Origin: Phycisphaerae bacterium
Lineage (GTDB): Bacteria; Planctomycetota; Phycisphaerae; UBA1845; UTPLA1
DNA: 11,557 bases
Reading direction: 5' to 3'
NCBI GenBank assembly: GCA_029259995.1
Contig: JAJDEC010000417.1
Coordinates: forward strand, 1 to 11,557
The stretch's first letter is position 1; every line of letters begins with the position of its first letter. Below the pieces are notes generated by a model. It was not told where the DNA came from. It saw only the letters and a list, made by a program, of their open reading frames with translations, and ran no database searches. This document shows positions 1 through 6,343 of the stretch, piece after piece. Both the position numbers and the translations under genes were made by a program.

Positions 1-230
1 CTGACGCCCAGCCCGATCGCCTCAATGATTCCGACGCCGTCCGACAACGGGATTAGCGGCAGGGGTTGTTTCGGGTTGTACATCCCCTGGACCATCAGGA
101 GATCGCGGAAATTGAGAGACGCCGCAAGAACGCGGATGACAATCTGTCCGGGACCGGGCGTCGGATCGGGGCGTTCGGTCATCTTGAGGGAGTCGAGACC
201 GAATCGATTCTGAACTTCGTACGCACGCAT
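1..230 (-). CDS. NAD(P)-dependent medium-chain dehydrogenase / quinone oxidoreductase, N-terminal part (cut by window edge)
   Basis: Reading leftward from an ATG at 230 gives 76 uninterrupted codons running off the window start. The peptide begins MRAYEVQNRFGLDSLKM and continues with PGPGQIVIRVLAASLNFRDLL (residues 26-46, part) and PLIPLSDGVG (58-67). This is the GroES-like N-terminal fold of the MDR superfamily: the G-x-V-x-I/V-R-V strand, the SLN-x-RD helix start and the P-L-SDG-x-G turn are hallmarks of the COG0604-type NAD(P)-dependent alcohol dehydrogenases and quinone reductases, usually about 330 residues. The catalytic-zinc Cys of classical alcohol dehydrogenases is not present where SLNFRD stands, as in the zinc-free quinone-reductase branch. 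Only a weak CAGG lies upstream of the ATG, so the start rests mainly on fit to the family. Family is solid; substrate cannot be told from this fragment. Confidence 0.85.
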   Translation of the reverse strand, partial: MRAYEVQNRFGLDSLKMTERPDPTPGPGQIVIRVLAASLNFRDLLMVQGMYNPKQPLPLIPLSDGVGIIEAIGLGV

Positions 231-378
231 GATTGGAAACCTGACACAAGGAGATGATCAACAGCCGCCGTTTCGTCGCTATTGTGCGCGCAGAATGAAT
301 AATTGAAAGGATGCGGGAATTCCCTGCGGCTGAATCCGAAGAAGAATCGTCAATCGGTCGGCAGCGCAATCGGATCAT

Positions 379-1779
379 TCAACGGGCGCGGCGGCGCCGT
401 CGCCAGCCGAGCATCATGAATGGCAGCATGGCGGGAAGACCGCCCCCGCAACATTCGTCCGTCGGGATCGGCTGACCAGACCCGGGATCGACGAACCCGA
501 CGCCGTTCGTTCCGAAGTTGTCATTTCCATTTCCGTCGTCATCGCCGCCGTCTGCGCCTGATTCGCTGGCGTTATCGTTCGATGTATCGCCGCTGTCGGA
601 TCCGCCAACCTGGGCGTCGTTTGGCGCGATGTCGTCACAGTCGACGCTGCCGTCCGCATCCGTGTCGTTGTCCATGATGGAAATGCGCTGCATGCACGTC
701 GCTATGTTCCCCGCCGCGTCGCGCGCCTTCCATGTGCGTTCCAACTCGATGGCGATCGGACAGGAACCGGCGACAATTATGTCGCTGTAGGAAATCGTCG
801 GCGCCGCGCCGAAGTCATCCGTTCCCGTGGCGACTCCCGCCGCGCTCGGCGTGAACGAAGCGTCGGCTTCGAGTGTCAGATCGGCAGGGCAGACAATTGT
901 TGGCGCCTGCGTATCGACGATCGCAACACTCACGTCAATTTCGTCGATATTGCCGACGTCACCGTCCGTCACGGCAATCGTAAACGCATCGGCCGTCACC
1001 TGGTTTTCAGCCGGCGTGTAGCAGACAATCACGTCAGATCCGACGACTTCGCCTCCCAGAAATGAGACGTCACCGTGGCTGGGCCCCGATGTGATCATCC
1101 ATTGGAGTATCGCCGGATCCGTGTCCGGATCAGCCGCCTCCAGCGCCAGGAGATTGGCCGCATTCGAACAGTTGGAATTCTTCAGGATGGCCAACGAGGC
1201 GGATTCGCCGTTCATGATAATCGGCGACGGCGGCACGGATTCGATCACGATCGCGCAGACCAGCGGATGATCGATGGAGCCGTGCGTGAACGTGATTGTC
1301 AGCGTCGGATCGCCGTCAACGACTTCCGTCAGAAACTGCTGAACGTCCGCGACGTATTTGCCGCCCGTCAGTCCGACGATGTCGTAATCCACGAGAACTG
1401 TCTCGCTCTCGATATCGACGCCGAATCGGCGCCGCCCCTCGAAGCCCCAATACGTCTCGGCGAAGTAAAGGCGAACGCTGTAAAAGCCCGGGTCCACGGG
1501 AAACGTATAGATCATCTCCGGGTTCGCCAGCGAACTGTCGTATCGATGAGATCGGAAGATCGGATCCAACGTCGTCTCCGCGATCTCGACCGAACTATCG
1601 ACTGAGAAGGACTCACCGATATTGAAATAGCCCAGTGCCGAATCGCTTCGCCACGTGTTGCCCGCCGGGTCGACATAATCCGGACCGCCCGCGTTGATGC
1701 GATAGACAATGTCGGCCGACGCCTCGGCGCAGACGCAACAAGCCAACAGGCCGACGAGTAAACTCGCAATGAATCGCAT
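379..1779 (-). CDS. Secreted multidomain surface protein: malectin, cadherin-like, HYR, thrombospondin-3-like and C-terminal Cys-Gly/Arg anchor-like tail
   Basis: 466 residues. Residues 1-22 form a signal peptide (MRFIASLLVGLLACC..., Ala-x-Ala before residue 23). Residues 25-182 look like a malectin-type carbohydrate-binding domain, starting YRINAGGP and containing YSVRLYFAE and the closing AIVIE strand. Residues about 187-288 resemble a cadherin-like Ig fold (DPDTDPA, GDVSF, YTPA, FTIAVTDG). Residues 290-369 match a HYR domain (APTIVCPADLTLEAD, then RTWKARDAAGN). Residues 370-391 (DNDTDADGSVDCDDIAPND) form a thrombospondin type-3-like calcium repeat. An Asp/Gly/Asn-rich linker (392-440) leads to CCGGG, a short hydrophobic run and WRRRRRAR. 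The role is inferred as a surface-anchored, glycan-binding or adhesion protein. A GGGGGGAAG ribosome site precedes the ATG. No enzyme motif is seen. Confidence 0.82.
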   Translation of the reverse strand: MRFIASLLVGLLACCVCAEASADIVYRINAGGPDYVDPAGNTWRSDSALGYFNIGESFSVDSSVEIAETTLDPIFRSHRYDSSLANPEMIYTFPVDPGFYSVRLYFAETYWGFEGRRRFGVDIESETVLVDYDIVGLTGGKYVADVQQFLTEVVDGDPTLTITFTHGSIDHPLVCAIVIESVPPSPIIMNGESASLAILKNSNCSNAANLLALEAADPDTDPAILQWMITSGPSHGDVSFLGGEVVGSDVIVCYTPAENQVTADAFTIAVTDGDVGNIDEIDVSVAIVDTQAPTIVCPADLTLEADASFTPSAAGVATGTDDFGAAPTISYSDIIVAGSCPIAIELERTWKARDAAGNIATCMQRISIMDNDTDADGSVDCDDIAPNDAQVGGSDSGDTSNDNASESGADGGDDDGNGNDNFGTNGVGFVDPGSGQPIPTDECCGGGLPAMLPFMMLGWRRRRRAR

Positions 1780-1888
1780 CGCTTCTTCCCCCCGGAAGCA
1801 GTCCCAAACGTGAATATGGCTGCGAACCGATCGCGTGCGCCGTCGCTGGACGCACGATCAATGACCAGAAAAGACCGCAGAACATCGG

Positions 1889-1918
1889 ATTGTAGGGATG
1901 CAACGATACGCAGGTCGA
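1889..1918 (-). promoter_or_regulatory. Possible promoter of the malectin/HYR surface protein
   Basis: On the minus strand TCGACC (1918-1913) is followed by 18 bp and TACAAT (1894-1889), matching sigma70-type boxes at 4/6 and 5/6. It would start transcription near 1882, giving a leader of about 100 nt. No better pair was found in 1780-2042. The match is by eye only. Confidence 0.3.
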
Positions 1919-2042
1919 CGCGCGATAATGTGCAGCGATATCAGAATGGAAAAGATGCGCGGTGTGCCCTGGAACCGGAAGCCGATATTCAGCCGCCTCG
2001 CCCCGAGATTCGTGGATTTCGGCGCTGAAGCTGTCCGGCCAA

Positions 2043-3419
2043 TCAAGGGCCGATCAACCCCGATGTTTCTCCGTTCATCGGATCGCCCGCGACCTGCTCG
2101 AATTCGATATCGGGCGGTCGCATCTCGATGAGCTCCGATTCGATTTCGCTGGCACGGGCAAGAAACGCGAGACGCTGAGATGGCGACCATTCGGCGAGCC
2201 GGCGGTTTGTCTCGACCAGTGCGTCAAGGACGGCGGGCTCGCAGGGCATGTCCGCATCGGCCTCACGAAGCACGCGCTCGGCTTCCTCGATATGCGCCGC
2301 CTCAAGATAGGCGAGCGCCAGGTTGACGCGTCCGACCAGCTCGTCCGGATTGATTGATACGGCCGCCTTGAAATAGACCGCGGCTTCTAGCGGCTCCTTG
2401 TAATCCATTTGCACGACGCCGAGATTGAACCAGACGCTGATCACATTGGATTCGATCTCCGTGAATCGAATCCAGTGCCGGCGCGCATCGGCCAGCCGCC
2501 CGTCTCGCTGCGCGATCGCCGCCAGGTTGTAGAGGGATCTTGCATGTTTCGGGTCTATCTCGAGCGCGGATCGATACGCGTCGCCTGCCTCTCGGAATCG
2601 ACCGACGCGAGAAAGCAGAACCCCGAGGTTGTACCGGCCTTCGACGTTGTTCGGATAGGCTTTAATGAGTTCGCGGAATGCATCGGCCGCTCGTTGGTAT
2701 CGACCAGCCGACATCATCGCGATGGCGCGTCCGCGCAACGCCGACGGATAATCCTCTCGGAGTTCCAGCGCCCTCAGGAATGATCGATCAGCGCCGTCGA
2801 TGTCGTCGCCATGAAACTGCATCCAGGCGTAAAGCGTTACATTCCATGGATCGCGCGAGATGTTGTTCCGCCAGCGGAGCGCGTTCCGATCAAGTTCCAT
2901 GAGCGCGAAATCGAGTTGATCGATCCGCGCAAAAATACGCTTCTCGATCGCCTCGCGCAGCATTCGAATCGCCCGGCGCCGAAGATCCTGCGCCCGCGCT
3001 GATTTCTGATCCGTTTCGGCATCAGACGTTGGCAGGGTGCCGTGTCCTGAATCGGCGGCCTCGACGACGGGACTCTTCGGCGCATCGAAATCCAAGTCCG
3101 ATGGCTCGCCTGCTAAGTGATGCGAATCTGTCGGGGTTCCGGCCGCGACGACAATCAGATTCGAGGAGTCATCGGATTGCCCATCGGCAGCAGGTCCATT
3201 TGCCGTGCGTGTCGAATCCCGTGATTCGACATCGTCAAGCGACAAGTTTTCTGCATCCGGGCGTGGGCTATTCGTGTGTGTTATGCGAGGTGCTGGGGGA
3301 ATTCGGCTGAATCGTGCCGCAATCGGCTCGTTCGATGTGCTGAGATAGACCCAGAGCGCGATGGAACAGGCCGCCGCGCCTGCAATGATTGCAGGGATGA
3401 ACCATCCTTTGTTCAACAC
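2043..3419 (-). CDS. Membrane-anchored TPR-repeat protein
   Basis: 458 residues if translation starts at the GTG at 3419. The open frame extends to an ATG at 3551, but the GTG is preceded by AAGGA six bases upstream (3426-3430) and puts a clean membrane anchor at the N-terminus (residues 7-26, FIPAIIAGAAACSIALWVYL), so I prefer it. Residues 27-140 are a polar, acidic, probably disordered linker. Residues 140-185 are a charged helix. Residues 192-393 hold about six tandem TPR units of 33-34 residues, with the typical pattern clearest in YNLGVLLSRVGRFREAGDAY and in the ALEIDP turn at 285-290. A helical tail rich in Glu closes the protein. TPR arrays bind partner proteins; with one N-terminal anchor the array probably faces the periplasm. 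No enzymatic domain is visible and the partner is unknown. Confidence 0.8.
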   Translation of the reverse strand: MLNKGWFIPAIIAGAAACSIALWVYLSTSNEPIAARFSRIPPAPRITHTNSPRPDAENLSLDDVESRDSTRTANGPAADGQSDDSSNLIVVAAGTPTDSHHLAGEPSDLDFDAPKSPVVEAADSGHGTLPTSDAETDQKSARAQDLRRRAIRMLREAIEKRIFARIDQLDFALMELDRNALRWRNNISRDPWNVTLYAWMQFHGDDIDGADRSFLRALELREDYPSALRGRAIAMMSAGRYQRAADAFRELIKAYPNNVEGRYNLGVLLSRVGRFREAGDAYRSALEIDPKHARSLYNLAAIAQRDGRLADARRHWIRFTEIESNVISVWFNLGVVQMDYKEPLEAAVYFKAAVSINPDELVGRVNLALAYLEAAHIEEAERVLREADADMPCEPAVLDALVETNRRLAEWSPSQRLAFLARASEIESELIEMRPPDIEFEQVAGDPMNGETSGLIGP

Positions 3420-3425
3420 CACCCA

Positions 3426-3430
3426 TCCTT
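3426..3430 (-). promoter_or_regulatory. Ribosome binding site deciding the TPR protein start
   Basis: AAGGA on the minus strand, six bases before the GTG at 3419 and nine before a TTG at 3416. It supports an internal start over the upstream ATG at 3551. Confidence 0.6.
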
Positions 3431-3602
3431 GCGAGGCGCCGCGTCCTGCATCCGGCGACGGTCCTACAGTCGCCAAAGGCCCAAGAATGCGGATACATGA
3501 TCGACCGAGAGAGAATCTCGTATCGCTGCATTCCGCAAACGTCTTCCCCACCGGCGGTCAGAGACCGCAGGCTCCACGAGCTTTCGCCCGCACCTGAATA
3601 TT

Positions 3603-3621
3603 AACGGCAAATTCCGCCGTT
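3603..3621. repeat. Small inverted repeat upstream of the TPR gene
   Basis: AACGGC, a 7-nt spacer AAATTCC, then GCCGTT. The arms are perfect 6-bp complements. There is no T-run on either side, so it is not a standard intrinsic terminator. It could be an operator or a leader hairpin of the TPR gene, or chance. Confidence 0.4.
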
Positions 3622-3755
3622 CGCCAACAACTTCTGCGCAAGGGCTCACGAATTCATGGGATACCGCAGATTCGGCGACAGTTACTTACGCCCGACAGCC
3701 CCGCCAATAACGCAAACTGCACAAGCCCCTGTGCATCGTTCGTCGTCGCATTTGG

Positions 3756-4067
3756 TCACTGCAATGCAAGGATTTCGCCGGTTCGGCGGGAATACTGAAC
3801 CTTGTCAAGCGGAAACCGGCTGGTTCCCTCATTCCTAAGTCGCCCGGCATGATCACGGAGATACGTCTCCAACCCGCCGCGCGTCGCGAATTCGTATTGC
3901 ACTGAAAATCGAGGAACGCCGTCCTCGCCATCGACACGCACAAGGCGTCCCCCTGAGGCGCCGGCTTTCACGACATCCGCAAGATGCGCAGTGAGAATCC
4001 ATCGCACCCAGTCGTCGGCGATCGTCGGATCCACGAATTCGGCGTTGACTTCATAAAGGATTGGCAT
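3756..4067 (-). CDS. DUF4286-type small protein
   Basis: 103 residues beginning MPILYEVNAEFVD. The layout fits the DUF4286 family of about 100 residues: an opening beta strand Y-E-V-N, an acidic D-x-x-I-A-x-D-W helix followed by a W and H (WILTAHLADVV), a middle strand with R-F-S-V-Q-Y-E-F, then the L-x-x-YLRDHAGRLR helix and a closing strand near FPLDKVQYSRR. These small proteins have the ferredoxin-like alpha/beta look of antibiotic-biosynthesis-monooxygenase relatives, but no reaction is known to me. The ATG lies 13 bp after the stop of the dockerin protein gene, so it is almost certainly on the same transcript. The Shine-Dalgarno match is weak (CGGA), consistent with dependence on upstream translation. 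Family call is fairly firm; function unknown. Confidence 0.75.
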   Translation of the reverse strand: MPILYEVNAEFVDPTIADDWVRWILTAHLADVVKAGASGGRLVRVDGEDGVPRFSVQYEFATRGGLETYLRDHAGRLRNEGTSRFPLDKVQYSRRTGEILALQ

Positions 4068-4080
4068 GCGTCAAGTCCGA

Positions 4081-5688
4081 TCAGTTGCCCAACAGCGCCT
4101 GGACAAATGGACTCACGTCCAGGCCGTCAATATTCGTATCGCCGTTCACATCGCCATTGGAAATGTCGCAACATGGAAATTGCGACGAATACGCGTCGGC
4201 GTCCAGCAGCGCCTGCGTAAATGGCGCAACGTCCACGAGTGACACGACGCCGTCACAATTCATGTCGGCGGCCACGGGAATCGCCGCGCCAAGGGAACCA
4301 TCGGAGTGAACATTCTGTGCGTAAATATCCCGCGCATCGAACCGAGAATCCGCCCACGTAATCAGGGCATCTCCACACGCGCTTGTCGCCGAATCGATTC
4401 GCAATTTGTCACTGTTAACAGAGCAGACAGTCGTTGAACCGCCTGTCCAGATCGTCACGCCTGTCGTATCGAACCCGTAGCCGATGATCAAGTCACTCGC
4501 GGAACCGTCGTACGAGAATGCCATGGGTACGCCCTTGGCCACAAGTGCCTGAACGAACGACTCCTGGTTGCCGTCCAGTGGCGTGACTTCGAGACCGTTG
4601 TCTGACCACTGTCGCACGCCCGATGCGAAGCGCTGCCCGTACATGCCCCAGGCGCTCTGATTCGAATTGGTTTCCGTCCAGAACAGGTAGATATCGTCGT
4701 TGTCAGCGTCATACGCGACGTCGGGGGACAGGCCCAGCCGCCCGGCCTGCGTCGATCCGGCCACGCCGTTGTGGGCATACAAGACCGTTCCCGAAACATT
4801 GACGTGCTGGGCGTAACAATTCCGATCGCCGCCCGTTTCGTACCAGCCGAACACGGCGCCGCCGGAGCCATCCGTCACGAACGACGGGAAATAGCCGATC
4901 TGGACGGAGTTGGCGTCAAAAACGATCACGGGGCTGCCGTCATTCCAAAGCTTCGAGCCTTCCGCATCATATCGCTGCGTATAAAGATGCTTCGGCGAAA
5001 GAAAGTTCCCCGTCGGGCGCACCCAGAGCGCGATGACTGATCCGCCGATCGAAGACTGCAAGTCACTCATGATATAGCTGCCTGTCGCGGGCGTATCGAC
5101 AATGCCGCCTGCCGTCCACTGCTCGGCGCCGTTGCTGTCGAGTCGCTGCAATCCGATACTCGCATCCTGGGACCAGCCAACCACGTAATGACCATCCGTT
5201 GTCGCGGCGATCTTGGGGTTTGCAACGAACGCCGTCGTGTTTGTCACGAGCACACCGTTCGCACCCCACGCCAGCGTTCCGTTCGGCAGGATCTTGTTGA
5301 CCCCGACCTGTTCGCCCGTCATGCGATCGTCCCGATAGGCAATGACGGCGTTGTCGTCTGCGTCCACGGCGAGGCCATAGTCCTGCGTCGAGGTAAAGGA
5401 GCGATCCGCGACTAGCACACCGTTGTGCGCCCATTGCTCATTCCCGTCACGATCGAGCCGTTGAATGTATACGTCGTAGCCGCCAATTGAGTTGTCGAAC
5501 CAGCTGACGTAACAACCCCCGTCGGACGTCGGCCGAATCTTGGTCTGCGTCTGCTCGCCGGTACGATCGGCGACCGCCAGATTGACGGCCGAACTCGACG
5601 ACCACTGGGCAGTCGCGTGAGGAATACCCGGCGCCGCCAGGCCAATGGCGGCAGTCAGCGCGACGATTCGAATTGGAAAATCAGTCAT
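4081..5688 (-). CDS. Secreted beta-propeller-like repeat protein with C-terminal dockerin-type calcium motifs
   Basis: 535 residues from the ATG at 5688. That start gives a normal signal peptide (residues 1-27, MTDFPIRIVALTAAIGLAAP..., cleavage after ATA) and has AAAGGA ten bases upstream; the frame is open to 5805 but the extra 39 residues would bury the signal. Residues about 49-470 hold roughly eight degenerate repeats of 45-55 residues following the scheme strand-DG-x-x-x-V-x-W/Y, then QR-x-D-x-x-G-x-x-x-W-x-x-NGV-x-V; clearest at 74-93 (IQRLDRDGNEQWAHNGVLV). This suggests a seven- or eight-bladed propeller. Residues 473-535 contain two D-x-N-x-D-x-x-x-x-x-D-V calcium loops (DMNCDGVVSLVDV and DVNGDTNIDGLDV), each followed by PF-x-QALL, the dockerin-like pair common in planctomycete secreted proteins. 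Role inferred as extracellular or surface protein; ligand unknown. Confidence 0.82.
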   Translation of the reverse strand: MTDFPIRIVALTAAIGLAAPGIPHATAQWSSSSAVNLAVADRTGEQTQTKIRPTSDGGCYVSWFDNSIGGYDVYIQRLDRDGNEQWAHNGVLVADRSFTSTQDYGLAVDADDNAVIAYRDDRMTGEQVGVNKILPNGTLAWGANGVLVTNTTAFVANPKIAATTDGHYVVGWSQDASIGLQRLDSNGAEQWTAGGIVDTPATGSYIMSDLQSSIGGSVIALWVRPTGNFLSPKHLYTQRYDAEGSKLWNDGSPVIVFDANSVQIGYFPSFVTDGSGGAVFGWYETGGDRNCYAQHVNVSGTVLYAHNGVAGSTQAGRLGLSPDVAYDADNDDIYLFWTETNSNQSAWGMYGQRFASGVRQWSDNGLEVTPLDGNQESFVQALVAKGVPMAFSYDGSASDLIIGYGFDTTGVTIWTGGSTTVCSVNSDKLRIDSATSACGDALITWADSRFDARDIYAQNVHSDGSLGAAIPVAADMNCDGVVSLVDVAPFTQALLDADAYSSQFPCCDISNGDVNGDTNIDGLDVSPFVQALLGN

Positions 5689-5698
5689 GATCAGGTTG

Positions 5699-5704
5699 TC
5701 CTTT
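5699..5704 (-). promoter_or_regulatory. Ribosome binding site of the dockerin protein
   Basis: AAAGGA on the minus strand, ten bases before the ATG at 5688. It decides in favour of the signal-peptide start over the upstream ATG at 5805. Confidence 0.6.
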
Positions 5705-5713
5705 GATGAATGC

Positions 5714-5729
5714 GGCCGAAGGCTCGGCC
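5714..5729. repeat. GC-rich hairpin next to the dockerin ribosome site
   Basis: GGCCGA, 4-nt loop AGGC, TCGGCC: a perfect 6-bp stem with a tight loop. In the leftward mRNA it would lie nine bases upstream of the AAAGGA ribosome site, so it could influence initiation. It has no T-run. Confidence 0.45.
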
Positions 5730-5742
5730 CGGCGTGAATCAG

Positions 5743-5756
5743 GGGCTCGCGAGCCC
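5743..5756. promoter_or_regulatory. Perfect 14-bp palindrome at predicted dockerin-gene start site (possible operator)
   Basis: GGGCTCG directly followed by its reverse complement CGAGCCC. It begins two bases downstream of the TACGAT -10 box of the leftward promoter, so the expected transcription start (about 5751) falls inside it. That placement is typical for a repressor operator; the binding protein is unknown. As RNA it could also fold into a short hairpin. Confidence 0.5.
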
Positions 5757-5757
5757 G

Positions 5758-5787
5758 ATCGTACGAAGACCGCCAATCCGACGTCAA
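5758..5787 (-). promoter_or_regulatory. Leftward promoter for dockerin protein and DUF4286 genes
   Basis: Minus strand TTGACG (5787-5782), 18-bp spacer, TACGAT (5763-5758): 5/6 and 4/6 to the sigma70 consensus. It is correctly placed about 63 bp upstream of the AAAGGA ribosome site and divergent from the BlaI promoter. Confidence 0.5.
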
Positions 5788-5840
5788 CGTGTGGAATGAC
5801 GCCATGTCAGATTCCCAGCAAGAAAAGTCGAGCCAGATCC

Positions 5841-5869
5841 TTGACCTTTGCTGATCGACATGCTATTTT
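5841..5869 (+). promoter_or_regulatory. Promoter of the BlaI-M56 operon
   Basis: TTGACC (5841-5846), exactly 17 bp, then TATTTT (5864-5869): 5/6 and 4/6 matches to sigma70 boxes. Transcription would begin near 5876, giving a leader of about 77 nt before the BlaI ATG. The -10 box lies inside the TGCTA/TAGCA dyad, as expected for an autorepressed BlaI operon. Confidence 0.6.
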
Positions 5870-5876
5870 TTTAGCA
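5861..5876. promoter_or_regulatory. Candidate BlaI operator (TGCTA-N6-TAGCA)
   Basis: Perfect 5-bp inverted repeat TGCTA / TAGCA separated by six Ts, covering the -10 box. Two further TGCTGA copies flank it at 5849-5854 and 5880-5885. BlaI/MecI dimers bind dyads that overlap their own promoters; the classic sites contain TACA-N2-TGTA, so this would be a lineage-specific variant. Binding is inferred from position and symmetry only. Confidence 0.5.
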
Positions 5877-5896
5877 GAGTGCTGAAAAACCTACAC

Positions 5897-5922
5897 CAAG
5901 GCGAACACGAATCTCCGCCTTG
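5897..5922 (+). repeat. Stem-loop in the BlaI leader
   Basis: CAAGGCG (5897-5903), a 12-nt loop, CGCCTTG (5916-5922): a perfect 7-bp stem in the untranslated leader, ending 17 bases before the AAGGA ribosome site. Could stabilise the leader or tune translation; no known riboswitch pattern is recognised. Confidence 0.45.
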
Positions 5923-5952
5923 TCGCCGTAGGCCTCCTGAAGGATCAACATC

Positions 5953-6342
5953 ATGCCCCGTCCACGAAAACCAAAGCTCAGTCGACGTGAAAGCGAAATG
6001 ATGGACATCATCTACGCCATCAGCCGCGCGACGGCCGCAGATGTTCGCGAACGGATGGCCGATCCGCCCAGTTATTCCGCCGTCCGCGCCACGCTGCGTA
6101 TTCTCGAAGAGAAGGGACATCTCTCCCACGAGCAGGATGGCCCTCGATACGTCTATCGCCCGACAGTTCCTCGCGAAGCCGCGCAGAAATCCGCCGTTCG
6201 CCATTTGATCGACACATTCTTCGAGGGCTCCGCGCATCACGCAGTCGCCGCCCTCATCGACATGGAAGACGGCCAATTGTCACATGACGAATTGGACAGA
6301 CTTTCCGACATGATCAATCGCGCCAAGCAGGAAGGACGCTGA
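5953..6342 (+). CDS. BlaI/MecI/CopY-family winged-helix repressor
   Basis: 129 residues, the usual family length. The N-terminal part (about 8-75) is the winged-helix DNA-binding domain: LSRRESEMMDIIY, then the ATAADVRERM helix, the recognition helix region SYSAVRATLRILEEKGHL, and the wing HEQDGPRYVYRP. The remainder (about 76-125), beginning REAAQKSAVRHLIDTFFEGS, is the dimerisation helix bundle. Family members repress their own operon as dimers and are inactivated by cleavage when a partner M56 protease is triggered; such a partner starts one base after the stop codon here. The Asn-Phe scissile pair of staphylococcal BlaI is not present; the equivalent stretch reads DTFFEGS, so the cut site would differ. 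AAGGA eight bases before the ATG supports the start. It probably binds the TGCTA/TAGCA dyad upstream. Confidence 0.93.
   Translation: MPRPRKPKLSRRESEMMDIIYAISRATAADVRERMADPPSYSAVRATLRILEEKGHLSHEQDGPRYVYRPTVPREAAQKSAVRHLIDTFFEGSAHHAVAALIDMEDGQLSHDELDRLSDMINRAKQEGR
6332..6336 (+). promoter_or_regulatory. Ribosome binding site of the M56 gene inside the end of the BlaI gene
   Basis: AAGGA seven bases before the ATG at 6344 and inside the last BlaI codons. With a single base between the BlaI stop and this ATG, the two genes are translationally linked. Confidence 0.6.
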
Positions 6343-6343
6343 G

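Larger units (their letters stand above)
3420..3755. other. 336-bp stretch without a convincing gene
   Basis: This lies between the GTG start of the TPR gene and the stop of the DUF4286 gene. It contains the in-frame extension of the TPR ORF (to 3551), judged to be leader, and a small inverted repeat AACGGC-N7-GCCGTT at 3603-3621. No convincing terminator with a T-run and no good promoter was found. A poor TTGGCG-17-TTAATA pair (3627-3599, minus) overlaps the repeat. Short ORFs here show no recognisable protein pattern. Confidence 0.5.

Noticed and set aside
315..324. GGGAATTCCC palindrome downstream of the malectin gene
   Set aside because: No loop and no T-run, so not a terminator; a 10-bp palindrome alone between two leftward genes is weak evidence for an operator.
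1075..1605. A 176-codon open frame antisense to the malectin protein
   Set aside because: Same-register shadow; Arg/Asp-rich translation with no recognisable pattern.
1829..1858. Imperfect inverted repeat around CGTGCG/CGCACG in the malectin-gene leader
   Set aside because: Only six contiguous pairs with a bulge before three more; could easily be chance in GC-rich DNA and has no terminator features.
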